DNA of 64,000 bases, from NCBI GenBank assembly GCA_022539475.1, contig VCMS01000080.1, positions 119,049-183,048 of the forward strand. Direction: 5' to 3'. Below the pieces are notes generated by a model. It was given only the letters and a program-made list of their open reading frames with translations. It made no database searches and was not told the DNA's origin. The position numbers and the translations under genes were made by a program. Positions 27,562-39,739 of this stretch are shown piece after piece. The stretch's first letter is position 1. Each line of letters opens with the position of its first letter. The DNA is from Gracilaria domingensis. Taxonomy: Eukaryota > Rhodophyta > Florideophyceae > Gracilariales > Gracilariaceae.

Positions 27562-28977
27562 AGTGAAGTACCAGAATTTCGGAGCTTCTCAAAGACCGTA
27601 CAACGATTTATGAAGCCTTGCAACCTTGCCGTTGGCAGCCGAAACGCCCTAAATGACCGGTAGACGAACCAGCATATCAAAGCTTTCAGGCAAAGCTGCA
27701 TTCAGGAATGCCCCCTTGACGTCAATGTGCTGTCTGTCCCAACCCTTCGAAGCGCTAAGACTCAACAGGATGCGGAAGATTTCGAAACCAGCCACTGGAG
27801 CATAGCAGTTTTTGCTTTCAACGGAACTTAATGTTGCAGGTTGCCTCGTGCTACTAAACGAGCCTTGAAACGAAGTGGATGACCTGCTTCATCCCGCTTC
27901 TGGCGTAGTATTATTCCAGTTGGTAGCACAAAGGTTGCAGGGGTACGTTCCAGAATGCTATAAGTGTGTGCCTGTGAAATGGTATCGAACTCTTCCTCGA
28001 TTGCTTGTTTCCAGAACTGCCATTCAGGGGATTCACGAGCTTCTTTTACCGTCGGTTCATCCGATGTGCTGATAGGTCTTGGAATTGCAGGAGTCGCCCT
28101 CGATCTGAGATTGTATGGATGTGAGCGTCCTTCCTCTGTGTCTGGTATTTCTGAATCGAGCTCATCTACGTATTGGACGCCATCGTAGGTTGATGGATGA
28201 TCTGGATAGTGAGTTAGTCCACTGAGTGATTCAAGAGATTGGTCATCTCCAAAGTCACCATTGTCATCAAAGTCTTCTGCACTCGTTTCAGATTCGGAAT
28301 CAGAAGATGAGATCTCGACATCGGGGGACGTAGATTGGGGAACGTGGAGTGTAGTAGTGTCCTGTTCCTGCAGAAGTCCAGTTCCTGGAAACTTGTCCTC
28401 GAAGAAGCGTACGTGCTTTGACCTTAGCACTCCAATTCCGGTAAGAATGAGATAGACCCCACCACCACAGTGTCCAAGGTTGATTCCGTCCACCATTCTG
28501 CTCTCCATTTTCTTCAACGTCTTCTGGGGAGGCTGCACCAAAGCTTGGCATCCAAAGACTCGCAAATGCTTCCTACATTCAAGAGCACGTTCCATCCGTG
28601 CCTGATATGGTGAGAGTTCTGTCGTACTATGTGGAATGACGTTTCTTGCGTCAAGGACATGTCTCAGTGCAAAAGACCAGAAATGGAGGGAGAGTTTTGC
28701 TTCAGAAAGGCACGTTCGAACAAGTGATAGTAGGACTCCTTGGGTTCTTTCGACGAGCCCATTTGATACTGGAGTGTAGGGGGTTGAGGAGCTGACTGAT
28801 ATGCCGAGCTTAATCAGCTTCTCCCTTGCCTTCAGGAACTCTCTCCTAACATCCGTATGGAGATACTTAACGGTGTGTCCGGATTGACGTTCAAACCATA
28901 CGACAAATTCTTCCACTATCTTTGATGCATCTCCCTTCTTCTTCATTGGTTTCGCATACGCAAACCGAGTAAACTCA
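27562..28977 (-). pseudogene. Copia pol: integrase core and RT N-terminal part, interrupted
   Basis: Integrase core residues remain: second Asp in YLHTDVRREF, and Glu in NGLVERTQGV. A disordered acidic linker follows, then the start of RT (ARLVARGNLQH) up to 27828. From 27827 to 27562 the RT can be followed only across a frame change and two in-frame stops, for example in DVKGAFLNA...VRLPVI-stop and LHKSLYGL-stop. Confidence 0.8.
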
Positions 28978-30695
28978 TCAACAATTGTACAAAACTATTC
29001 CTGGTGATCCCTGGACATTGGTTTGATTTTGCCAACAACATCGGAGTGTAAGGCTCCAGGCGTTACAGCTTTGGTGAGACTGCCGTGATAGGCTCGTTTG
29101 TATTTTCCTTTTGCACATAGGCGACAAACTTCGGTCGAAGGCTTTGTATCGGACAGCTGGCCTTCCTTGATCATCTGCTTGATTGTGTTCAGATTTCCAG
29201 CGTGAGCGAGACGGCGATGCCATACTGTTTCCAGTCCGGTTCGAGTTCCGTGTTCCTCATAATCTGCAGATTCCAGTTCGCTCAATTCGACCTCTTCTTC
29301 TTCAGAGTCGTCGTGGTCTCCATTGTCCCCGGGATCTGATGTATCCTTCGTCGGATTCGAAACGCGAGCAGCATATTGTTGCACACGATCGAGATCATTG
29401 TGTGAATATTTCCGAACGACTGCCATCATTGACTTACTTAACTCAGTGTCCACAGATGTGGATGGTTTTCCGACATAGTAGAGACCATCCGAGTCTCTCA
29501 TAGCCGCTGTGATTGGTCGAAAGTTATCTTTCGAATGCAAGATGAGGGCTTGGTGTTTAGTGAAGAGGACGACCATGTCTTTTTCAGTCAGAGCAGGAAC
29601 TGAGATCAAATTCATTGCCAAAGTAGGCGTGCCGAGGGTGTTGCTCAAATGGACTTCTGTGGTAGAGTCATTCGTGCTCCAATAGACCTTTTTAATTCCT
29701 TTAACCTCAGCATGTACGAGAGAATTGTCTCCAAGAGCAATGGGAACAGAGCATTTTTCAGGCGCGATGAGAGAACCGACATCAGGAGTCATGTGAGAGG
29801 AAGTACCCGAGTCCAGCATCATAATGTTGTCTGTATCTCTTGCTGTGCAAATTCTCGCTGGAGCAGCACGAACACGAGAAGTCTTAGTAGAAGTTTCCTT
29901 GTTCTGTCTCTGCAAGACTCTGCTGCTATCAACGTTTCTAAGTTGGTCTGACCGGGTTTCACCTTCCTTTTGCAAATGCAGTTTGTTACTTGGGTATTTT
30001 GGGTTGAGCCAGCATTTGTCTGTGCTGTGACCCGTCTTATCGCAAATGTGACAGAAGGATTTCATGGACTGCGCTCGTTCGATACGCTTGTTTTTGGATC
30101 GAACTGCTTGTTGTTCTTCCAAGAGCCTAGCGTAAACCGTCTCCCACGTTGCTGACTTGTCTGAAAGCGTTTTCATGGCAGCCGTTATTGGAATAAGATC
30201 TGTGGCGTCGATTGAAGCTATAAGGATAGCGATCGAAAGTTCGGTAGGAATGCTGGTGTTCATTGATTCGAGCTTTTCCAAAATACCCTTCATTCGATCA
30301 ATATGCTTGCCAATATCCTGCTTTGTAGAAGTGTAGCGCATGGATATCAGTTCTGTCATTTTCGCAATGCGTGATGCTGATGTTATGGAATCATACCTTT
30401 CTCCATACTTTTGCAGCATTCTGTAGGGATTGTGAACATCATTCCTTACAATTCGAATTGCTTTATTGGAGAGAGCAGTTACAATAATTCCGCTTGCCCG
30501 TTTTTGCTGCCGGTGGAACTTTGCATTTTCTTCTTCAATGTTTGAAGGCGAGGTCTCGTATTCTAGAGCTTCGCTTAAGCCCTTGGCATTACACACGGCC
30601 TCAACCCTGATTTTCCATATCGCAAAATCATGCCCATCCTTAAGGGGTTCAATACGCGGCTTATCTGAATCTGACATGGCGTCAGGTCCGAGCAT
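28978..30695 (-). pseudogene. Copia Gag, protease and integrase N-terminus, ended by a nonsense codon
   Basis: In order: UBN2-type Gag (FAIWKIRVEAVCNAKGL, IRMKTEL-like helices), zinc knuckle CHICDKTGHSTDKC, protease motif MLDSGTSSHMT, then the GAG-pre-integrase zinc region VWHRRLAHAGN...CRLCAKGK and the first integrase Asp in LHSDVVG. At ~28992 the codon after RDHQE is TAG. The same frame then continues FCTIVDEFTRFAYAKP into the integrase core, so this is a point nonsense mutation and not a programmed stop. Confidence 0.85.
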
Positions 30696-30803
30696 AACAG
30701 CGCTTTACAGGCGTATTAGAGGCAGAGCAATGGATGAATCAGTTGAACAAAGAAGTAAAGTGTTGTCTGAACGGCGCAGGTCGGCGTTCTGTGACCCATA
30801 ACC

Positions 30804-31142
30804 TTTCACAGATATTGAAAGTGAGTTGGCGAGAGAGCTGTTGAGATTTAGCTCAACCATCTTCGCCACTTTTTATATGCAAGAATTTCAACTCAAAGCG
30901 TCAATGCCTACTGTGCCATTGATGCTGCTTCTCAAAGCAATATTGTTATCAGCACTGAATGAATTGACAATACTGCACCTTGTTCGTCGTTATGTCGCAA
31001 CATTAACAAACTCTACTCATATGCATTGCTGTGACGTACAGGTTTCTAAAATGTGTCATGCATCTGCATGCACGAACGCAAATTGGTCAAAAGCATCTAT
31101 TCCCTTCTTGTGCATCTTATTTCTTTCTAGCTCACACTAACA
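30804..31142 (-). repeat. Copia 5' LTR (339 bp)
   Basis: Copy of 26148-26486. The bases just inside it, GTTATGGGTCACAG in element orientation, are the likely primer-binding region. Confidence 0.88.
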
Positions 31143-31770
31143 GCGACTGGGGAAGCTGAGGAGTCCGAAAGGCTGTTGACCAGTTACGGTTGGTCTGAGT
31201 TCACTTGGAGGAACCGCACGTCACAGTTATCAAAATGGTTAGAGTTTTGTGTCGATGATGACCGCTGCCCAATGCCAGCGAACGGGGGTGATGTTTTGGC
31301 ACACATAGGGTACCTTTCTCTTGATGGCCGTATCGGCGCAGCCTCGCTTCCACAGTATCTCTCTGCCGTAGCGTGAAAACTTTGGTCTCAAATTTGCTCC
31401 CATTACAGTATATGGGACCATGACCCTAGCACTTCTGGACGTGGGCGCTGTTCTGAATCTAATGTCCGTCGAACCAGCAGACTATTTGCTACTGACTCCG
31501 AGCCCCACTGAAACGACGACTTAAGTGGTGATTTTAATGTTTTCTGCATCCGTGGTACTCTGAAGAGTGTTTCTGGAAGCTTCGAAAATCTATGAGTAGC
31601 CTTAAAGTTCCTGGAGATCTAAAATCTTCCCTTCATTGTAGTCATTGGAAATCCCGTACTTTGAAAGCTCCACGCCTGTATCGATCTTGGGTCGCAAGAG
31701 ATCTCCATGAGTTACAACAAACAGCACGTCGTTCTATAACTCGACTGCGACCGTTCTGGGCTGGGAGCGT
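31143..31770 (+). mobile_element. DIRS-type relic continued: tyrosine recombinase N-terminal region
   Basis: After the second GCGAC the interrupted element resumes. TSYGWSEFTWRNRTSQLSKW and LEFCVDDDRCPMPANGGDVLAHIGYL are the helical core-binding (SAM-like) region of DIRS tyrosine recombinases, ending at a stop after LPQYLSAVA (31376). The catalytic R-H-R-Y domain is not recognisable downstream, so the gene is truncated. Its position after RNase H matches the DIRS order RT-RNase H-YR. Confidence 0.65.
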
Positions 31771-31778
31771 TTGCCCCA

Positions 31779-32261
31779 TTGTCTGAGACTGATAGCGAAG
31801 ATTTCATTTCAGACTCTGATGCTACCTCGTCTGACTGCGAAAACGAGTCGGACGGGTTCGATAACCTCTTTCTTTCAAATCAGCCGACTTTTGGTGACGC
31901 TGAAGTGACTTCGAATGCAGTAAAGAGAGGTGAAAAAGGAGCAAAATCCGAAAATGATGACGAGGGAAACGATGGTCAGAAAGAACCTGTTGAGTCGGCA
32001 ATGCAGCCAACCCAAGCCACATATTCTGTTCAAATCACACTTGCGACCCCGGTCGTAGAGGTCAGCGTCCCTATATTCAGCATGTGTACTCTCGAAACTC
32101 TGATCCATCTGGACGGTTTGAGCGCTGAAGGTGGGGAGAATGATCATACCAATAATGTACATATTGCGGCGCCCAAGGTCCCACAGCTTTCTCTGGAAGA
32201 CGAAGACGGTCCCAGAAAACCCTTCACCACGTTAGCCATCCCAAATGATCTCTCAGTATGA
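31779..32261 (+). CDS. acidic hypothetical ORF (160 aa)
   Basis: No family recognised. The N-terminus is strongly acidic and Ser-rich (SETDSEDFISDSDATSSDCENESD), then a charged linker, and a short region of alternating hydrophobics (VQITLATPVVEVSVPIF). It lies right after the DIRS relic and may be part of it or a random open frame. Base composition gives no extra support. Confidence 0.3.
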   Translation: MSETDSEDFISDSDATSSDCENESDGFDNLFLSNQPTFGDAEVTSNAVKRGEKGAKSENDDEGNDGQKEPVESAMQPTQATYSVQITLATPVVEVSVPIFSMCTLETLIHLDGLSAEGGENDHTNNVHIAAPKVPQLSLEDEDGPRKPFTTLAIPNDLSV

Positions 32262-32449
32262 TGATGACGAAGATAGAAGATTCGAAGACGTGGAGGAAGA
32301 AGTGCAGGCAGATCCCCGTGTCGAGGAGGGGGTCAGAACCCAAAATGTTATGCTTCCTATGGATGTGTTATTAATATTCAAGTGTTGTACAGCTACCGAG
32401 AAAGAAAACATGAAGATTAATAAATCCTTTTGATGTATAGATCGCGATG

Positions 32450-35400
32450 TCTCTGTGTATGACAATATTTCATTGAAGACCTGAGTTGCTCGTAGCAAGC
32501 TGGGCAATAAAAACATGTTGTTTGGTTAAGAAGCTAGAGCTGGATGGGATTGATTTTAGGTTCTACTCTGATTCTTCTTTCTCTAATAAGAGAGAATTCA
32601 TCATAATGTGGATAAATCATGCGACTCGTGGATACCTACAACCACTCTAATTCTCTGCATTAGTTCCGCTGTAAATTTAGAGAGGTGGTGACTTCGTTTC
32701 GAGAACAAGAGAGGATGAAAATTGCAGATGCTTTCGACTACGCATATATTTCAAAGAAAGACCTTGAAGAAATTATTTGCAAAAAAATCAGAGCTCAGAA
32801 AGTTAAGGTATTCCAGACTTAAGTTAGAACTTAGCATAAAGTGTTAGCCACCACGGAGCAAAGGCTAATCACTGTAACTTCCGAAGTAAGAGAAGGATAA
32901 AAATAGATGCAGATTTCATTTTCTATTTATTGGATCTGAACATAACCTAAACGATGCTTTCAGAAAGGTAAAACAACTTCTTGAAAGCTATTATGAAATA
33001 AAATGGGACCATACCTCTAAGGAGACAATGCGGTTTTAAAATCTTTCGAAACGTGCGAGTGCAAACGTTTGCAGAAAGTATTCTCGTGCTTCAGTTTTCA
33101 GCACAATTCGAGGAATTAGGGTGATATTTGAGACTACGTTCCACCATGAATTTTATCTTGTGACCTGTAGGTCTCTACTTGCACTTTATTACGTGACCAT
33201 AGTTATCATTTTATATGTAATTAGCCTATCTGGCTCAATATTAAAGTGGATTGAGCATAGAGATTTGCCTTCTCTGCTGCCTTCCTAGCCACTGTTTGTA
33301 CTCTTTACTCCCTTCCACCTCCAAGAGCGAGACGGCGTGCATGCGAGCCATAAAGTTATTTCGATATCCAGTACTACGGCTATCATTTGCAAATCATTTG
33401 AAACAACTTGTAATGTCAAACACCGAGCGGTAAGCCAACCGTATTATTATGACGGCGTATCAGTTATGATCGGAATGCCATAAAAAACTCTGCGATCTAA
33501 TTAAAACTCGGCTTTGAATTCTACACCAGAATCCTATCTGTTACGTTTCAAACAAAGATAGGACATAAGCACCGAATTCTGGTTAGTTTCAAAGCTACTT
33601 CGTGATACAAACAGTGTGCACGAGACAGCAGGATCCTCAGGAGAGATGTAATTGTTGGCTTAAGACTGCTGCAGTGAGACGGAAGAACGTTGCGAGAGAG
33701 GTGAGCGCAACAGTGTCAACTGTGCGCGTGTAGAATAATTACGTAAGCATTGCATCCGTAGCTCCTCGCGTTATGTAGCTACTTTTAGACAAGGTTCTTT
33801 TAGCGAGGTTTTGGACCTGTCGCTCCATATAAAGAAGGTCGCAGACGCTGAAGTGGCGGCGACCGAAGACCAGTTATCCACTCTACACTTCGGCATAATA
33901 CATCTTAATCCACGTTCATTTAGACATTTATGGTCACTAGGTTTCCCATAATCTCTTACAGTAATTTGGCGCTTCCTTTCCTAGTATGGCACATCACTGT
34001 GAAATACAAAACTGAAAAGCCTTACTCAAAATTATTGACAACGTTTTGGATTTTCCGGGAACATGGAAGTGGATTTATTGAAAATTCGGGTACTGCGACT
34101 TGAATACGTGCTAGACAGTTCTGTAGCCAAGCAGTAGAAAAGCTTCGGTTACTCTGCAGCATCCTCGTGAGAAACAGCCATACGGTTGTCCGCAAAGATC
34201 TATCGCGCACCTCAGTGACTCCCGAAGTCAAGTTTTTTCTCATCGACCGACATCTAGACGGGTGATATATTCAAAATACATCTGTAGCTAGGTTACTGTG
34301 TCATTTCTCTGTCATTTTTCTGTATTCAAAGAAACAGTTCTTTGCCACCAAACATAAAATACCGCTCAATGAGCGGAATCGATATGACACCATAGTGAAC
34401 AAATTTCTATCTCAAGTTCAAATAAATACCAAACATTCTGCGATTTATTATGTTGCAAAAAACCTTTAACAAAAACTTTACGCAATATGAACTTTAGACA
34501 TTGAACGATATGAAGAAAGAACGCAAAGCAGGTGGTCCAACTCTAACATACCTCCACGTACAGGGAAACTCGGGAATTTCGTAAAACGAGTGGATAATGT
34601 AATTAAAAATGGTACATCTAATATAACTTCACAAATTACGACAAAACTGATAGTCAAATGTTTGAGGAAATCTGGTTTAGTTTAATAATTTTCAATCTGC
34701 ATTGTTGCAAAAGGGTATTGTCACTCAAAATAGCGTGTCTAAAAAGCAACAATGACGGATAATCCCTACGCAGTTATTTTAATGATAACTTCAAAAGTCA
34801 TCACGGATAACATTTGAAGTTAACATGATGAGTTGGGAGATAAGTTCGAACTTATCAGGTTTCAAAGCCTTGAGCCTTCGTCGTAGAAGCCGAAGCCATC
34901 GAAGTCTTTCAATTTCTCACTTCTGTTCTTCTAGTACTTCAATGAGATCAAAATAATTTTTAAACTTAGAAAGCCAAATTCAAAGCTCAGCATTCTAAAA
35001 GTAGAACATTTTTGACTTTTTTTCTAAAGTTAAAACTATAAGATTCGATGAGCTTTTGCAAGTATTTGCTCTCTTTCGTAACGGTTTTGAGCTCTGAATA
35101 CTCATTTTGAAGTACTTGGCTGAGATCAATATCTCATGCGAAACTTTGGTTGTTGAAGCTTATCTCAAGAGGGCTAAACAAAGCCACCAACTTAACATCT
35201 GATGTGCAGTTGATGGATTTAGTGAGTGATGGCTGATGCAATTCTAATCACGGATCTACGCACCAATATCTTACTGTAATGGAAACAAAATTCCAGTCAC
35301 GCCAAATACAAACATTGGCGGGTTTTCTCCGTCTTGCGTAAAGTAAATCTTGTGAGGTCATGTACTCACGTGCATTAATACAGCAAAGCAAATTTGTATT

Positions 35401-36600
35401 TATTATCGCGATGTATTTGAAATATTTGTGTTCCATTATGCAGATTGCTTCATTTACGCTTTTTCCCGCTCTTCCCAGTAGTTTAGGTATGAAAGAATTT
35501 GAGAGTGCTTTAGTTGCTGCTGGGCGATCGAACTTCTGTCAAATAGTAGGCTCACATTCACGAACTAATGTCACCACCATCATTTGCGCAAGTTCAGTCT
35601 GATGCTCTTGAAAGACTGGCAAAGGAACAGCTTGATCGCTTTCGTACCCACGAGTTACCGAATGTTTCGCACGAAAGAAGTGAGGGTACAGTTCGTACGT
35701 AAGGTTGGTGTACACCAATCAAATCACTACGGTTTTTGAGTGCATTACTTTCGTTATCATGAAACTCACATAATGAAAAACTGAATGAACTGCAATTGTC
35801 TTCAGCTTTTTCTTAATCTTCGAGGGCACAAGAGGATTTCCGTTTGGCCTTCTGATTACTAATGTGAATCTATTCCTCCATGCTACTAAAGATGCATCAT
35901 TCCTCTCACTTTAAGTTTTACTCTGTAGCTAATTTCATACTCATACTGTTTTAATGGCTTCCTGTTATTCTGCAAACTAATGTAGAACTGCAAAATTTCC
36001 GATCCGCCTGCCCACTCAGGTTTTGTACACTGAAATAGTTTCTCTTAGTTGAGGTATAAAGAGCGGTAACTGCTATACCCGCGGTGGCTTCCAGAGCTGC
36101 GGAAACTAGAAATTCTCGCTCCCATTATAGGTTGTAAAGCTCCGACAATGAGCAGTTGAAACTAGACGCGAAGCATTTTTACTTTATTTCACAGAAGTAT
36201 GTAGAGAGACGTCCGAATAATGTCTTATAGATCTTGAGTCCAGATATTATCCAGATACCATGAGCACACCATAGAGACATCCGTGATATCCTATAGACGT
36301 TCAGGTGATGTGAAAAAAGATGTACGAAATCATTTTCCGATGATGTTCCATTGATGCCCTCGAGACGTATTCTGTTTCTCACGGCAGATGTAACGAATGA
36401 TATCGCCTTCAATAGCATTCCTTGGGCATCTTTCGATTATCCTGGAATTTGAATGACATCATTCGAAAAAGATTTCATGTGCAGTAATGGGTAACATTGG
36501 AACATCAATCTGACATACTATTCTAAAGCCCAGAGAGACATCCAGATAATTCAGGAAACATCATTACGATGTCAAGAGAATATCACCCGTACATCAACAT
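32450..36600. other. gene-poor stretch with scattered short repeats
   Basis: AT-rich DNA with many stops in all frames and no recognisable protein. From ~36180 to 36600 the sequence is full of words like AGACATCC, GATGT and ATAGAC at short irregular intervals, as around 24760-25120, suggesting two decayed copies of one repeat type. Confidence 0.45.
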
Positions 36601-36630
36601 AATTCTCTCCGTTGATGACTAAAGCCTCAC

Positions 36631-36924
36631 TCATTTGCTTCCGGAGGGCGGAGAGGAAGCCGACTTTGGCGCATTTTGCGCAGATCGAGAAGAAGATGCA
36701 GCAGAAGAAGATGCAACAGAAAGGGATGCTGCGATTTCTGCTGCAGATTGCGCAGACGCTATGGATGCTGCCTTCGATGAAGCGCTGCTTTTATGCTTGC
36801 TCGAATCTTTCTTTTTCGAAGAGGCTGATGAGTCGACAAGAACGCACTTGCATCTACTATGCTTCGCACAGCACTTGCAGGCAAAGGTCAGTCTGGAGCT
36901 CCCGTTCATTTCTTCAAATCTCAC
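36631..36924 (-). CDS. short Cys/Lys then Ser/Ala-rich ORF, doubtful
   Basis: Minus-strand frame with FACKCCAKHSRCKCVLVD near the start, then a long Ser/Ala/Lys low-complexity tail (SSASSKKKDSSKHKSSASS and on). The Cys spacing recalls a small metal-binding knuckle but fits no family I know. It may be the end of a decayed transposon gene. Confidence 0.25.
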   Translation of the reverse strand: MRFEEMNGSSRLTFACKCCAKHSRCKCVLVDSSASSKKKDSSKHKSSASSKAASIASAQSAAEIAASLSVASSSAASSSRSAQNAPKSASSPPSGSK

Positions 36925-36980
36925 GGAAGATCACAAAATGGAGGTTGAAATCGGCTCAAGAACGTCTTAAGCCCGTTTAG

Positions 36981-38830
36981 AACTTCTCCCACAACGGTAA
37001 GGATACGAACAGGACGGATAAACGTCGTTCAAGTTTTTGAAAATTCCAAAACTGCGTTTTTTGTGTTTGTGTCCCAAACTCTATTGAAAAGAATGCGAAA
37101 ATGTTTCTGTCGCCAGACGCGGTTAAAGCTTGGAATTTGTCTCTCTTTAAAGTGACGGGCGCACATGATTGAGTGAAAAAACCTTTGTTCTCGACATTCC
37201 ATAACGTAGCTTGCTGACTCTAGGAAGTACGTCTTACTCTGTAACACATGTGCCTCCAGCTTATCTTGCACGATTCAAAAGAATTTTAAGGGCACCAAGC
37301 CTGACGCTGATGCCTTCATAGACAATTCGAAAGATTTCGTGTCTGTAAGCCACTGAAAAGTCCGCGGTTGGTGCGGAGCGATTCAAGAGTGGAACCTTCT
37401 GTTTATGCTAAGAATCAGCATATTTAATAACAAGAAACTAACAGATTGGTGGAAAAATTAACCTACGTTCACCTCTATATTTGTCCATACAAATAAAAAC
37501 ATATTTTAATAAAACATGAAAATTAAATCGCTTGAAACAACAGAGGACTGCGCATGGTGAGTTTTACTGTTCCTTCTCTTCATTTTGGTTTTCGGAATGT
37601 TTACTTATTTCCTGAAGATGTATGTTATTTCCGTCACTTTCTTAAGATTGTGAACGTTTTGCACTGCAGCAAAAACCTAATAGAATAGAACGGTATAGAA
37701 GCAACCATCGTTTTAGGCATGAATATATCGATGAGAAGGCTAACGACGTCTTGGTCCATAAGGCTTCATCGACCAACGGCTAGACCCGGTTTCAGGAAGG
37801 GAGATTGATTGGTCGCAACTCCAGAGCTGATGCGTTCAGCCGATGTTCGGCAGATTGATGATTCTTACTACACTGCAGTTGATAGATCTAGTTAGAACAG
37901 TTCTGTGCATTTTATATCGGAATGCTAATGATTGCTGTGAATTGCTATAAGTTTAATCACAATGCCGAAATTCAATTTGATCTCACTCTTCTTATTAATT
38001 TGGAATAACGTTGTGATGCACGAACGTGTAAGCGGCCAAGCCTTTCATTACCCATGCGGAATGCAGCACATTCGAGGCTTCGTTCACCTCTCCTCATGAG
38101 TAGTAGATACAACGCCTCAAAGGCGGTGAGATTAGCTGCATTGATTCAACATGTGCGCAGAACTGTATCTCGTATGTCCTGCACCTCAGAACGAAAATGG
38201 CGATATTCGAAACTTGTCCAAATGCCATTTCGTTTCCATATATTAGTAGCAGTTATCGTGATTTCAATGATGCAAAAATCGTGTTTCCGAAAGTCGATGG
38301 TACCGATGGTTGAAGAACTTGTAGTGAATTGAGGGGTTAATTTCGTATCGCAATAGGTTATACTACTTTATTCAGATGAGTATGCTAGATAGACAAATTA
38401 AAGAATGTTGATTTCCGTTTGAGCATGTATTGCAGAGCAAGATGAATGAACTATAGATGTCTATTCCTTTACTGTTAGGCGTCTCCAAACATTTTCACAG
38501 ACAACCATTGCACGTAACAATTTTTTAAAATTGGTTTTGCGAGAAAAGGGGCACAAAAAATGGTCTGTTTTGTGACAGATGCCGCATAGAAGAAAATTGC
38601 GGAGTTCACCTATTCGTATGAAATGTACACCGTTCGTAAGCTCTTCTCTATAGAATTCCTCTCAGCTAAACAGATTCTGAAATGGAGCTCTCTCTCATGC
38701 GCCAGTCTCTGCTCAAAAATGGAGCATTTGGCGGGAGATACATCGATGAAAATAATAAAAAAACAAATTCTGAGTACGAGCATCGATGGAAGTGCTGTCA
38801 GCTCGCTCCACTCTCTCGTACAGACCGAAC
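36981..38830. other. no gene seen
   Basis: AT-rich, stop-rich DNA between two weak ORFs. No repeat or RNA gene is evident by eye. Confidence 0.5.
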
Positions 38831-38836
38831 AAGTAC

Positions 38837-39106
38837 TTATAGTAGGGACTCATAGCAGAGCGCAGGGCCGCGATGTGGCGCCGAAGCGCCGAGTTCGCCG
38901 CGCTCTGCGTGCCGTTGGGTGCCGAATTTGCTGGCGTCTAGGTCGCCACTGCTGCCTCTATTGATGCGCGCTGCGTGCGCGTCGTACGTGACGTTCTGGC
39001 GCGTGTTAATAACGCGGCTGGCGCCATCCAATGCGTAGGGCAAGTATGTGCGACCAACGTCGCGCATCTTGCTCAGGTATGATGGCGGGCCGCTGGGAAA
39101 GACCAT
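38837..39106 (-). CDS. hypothetical ORF divergent from 39105, sharing its start bases
   Basis: 89 codons, MVFPSGPPSYLSKMRDVGRTYLP at the N-terminus, GC-rich compared with the AT-rich surroundings. No family recognised. Its ATG (39104-39106 on the minus strand) overlaps the plus-strand ATG at 39105-39107 in a single CATG. Only one of the two may be a real gene. Confidence 0.3.
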   Translation of the reverse strand: MVFPSGPPSYLSKMRDVGRTYLPYALDGASRVINTRQNVTYDAHAARINRGSSGDLDASKFGTQRHAERGELGASAPHRGPALCYESLL

Positions 39107-39392
39107 GTCAGCTGTGCGACGCTTCGTCGCAGCGAAAGATGCAAAACCGCCGTTTGCGGGGTATGTCAGGCTGGCGTGTCAATTGTGCTTTCGCGTTCTG
39201 CTGAAGAGAGCGCTCTTGGCGTTTGAGCACCATATTGAGCTGCAACTGCTGGATCCGGGTGGGGAGGGGCTGTGGCGTCTTCGCGACGGGCGGCGCTACG
39301 AGTCCAGTGCGCAGACGTTGAAGGACTTGTATTTGCAGATGAACCGCAAATATTCGGGGAGCTACAGAGAGGGCAGCGTCTGGGAATTATAG
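39105..39392 (+). CDS. small hypothetical protein (95 aa)
   Basis: From ATG 39105: a basic start (MSAVRRFVAAKDAKPP), a hydrophobic/Cys helix (FAGYVRLACQLCFRVLLKRALLAFEHHIELQ), then a polar tail (YESSAQTLKDLYLQMNRKYSG). The frame is open 19 codons further upstream, to 39048. Like the uL18 gene it is a GC-rich island, which favours a real, small, possibly organelle-directed protein. No family recognised. Confidence 0.4.
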   Translation: MSAVRRFVAAKDAKPPFAGYVRLACQLCFRVLLKRALLAFEHHIELQLLDPGGEGLWRLRDGRRYESSAQTLKDLYLQMNRKYSGSYREGSVWEL

Positions 39393-39607
39393 TTACGCAA
39401 TGTAGAAGAGAGTTCAACACGTTTCTCTTGGATTAATTGTCCTCTGATATGTTGTGAGGCATTCATGGACGCTAAGCGCCTTGTTTGACTAAGCTGCCTT
39501 TTTGGTCGTCCCCTTGTGCGACGCGGCCCACGACAATGACACTGTGGACATCGTGGGCAAAAGCCACAAGTTATGCAGGCTTTTTGCTCGTGTGGGCACG
39601 AGACCAT
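39362..39607 (-). pseudogene. Cys-rich zinc-binding plus AT-hook remnant
   Basis: From ATG 39607: CPHEQKACITCGFCPRCPQCHC, a dense ladder of C-x2-C pairs able to bind zinc, then RRTRGRPKRQ, a GRP-core AT-hook that would contact the minor groove. The remaining ~45 residues are featureless. At 81 codons it looks like a surviving domain of a larger, possibly transposon-derived, DNA-binding protein. It overlaps the tail of the plus-strand ORF by 31 bp. Confidence 0.4.
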
Positions 39608-39739
39608 GAGATAAAAAGTTATGCGACGAGAGATCACGCGAGCTGGCCGGAGATGATTGGAACTTGGGTCCGGAAGAACAAGCTAAGCTTTTTCAGACTA
39701 ATACCCTTGATACATGAAATGAATTTCTAGGCAGATCAA

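Larger units (their letters stand above)
26148..31142 (-). mobile_element. Ty1/Copia retrotransposon, 4,995 bp, decayed, nested in the DIRS relic
   Basis: Two 339-bp direct repeats flank a minus-strand Gag-Pol in the Copia order Gag, protease, integrase, RT, RNase H. A 5-bp GCGAC duplication surrounds it. In element orientation the LTR starts TGTTAGTGTG (TATTAGTGTG in the 3' copy) and a purine tract, GAGGGGGAG, precedes the 3' LTR. The LTRs differ at about a dozen positions by eye (~3-4%), far more than the Gypsy LTRs, so this is older. Several stop codons and shifts lie in pol. Confidence 0.9.
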
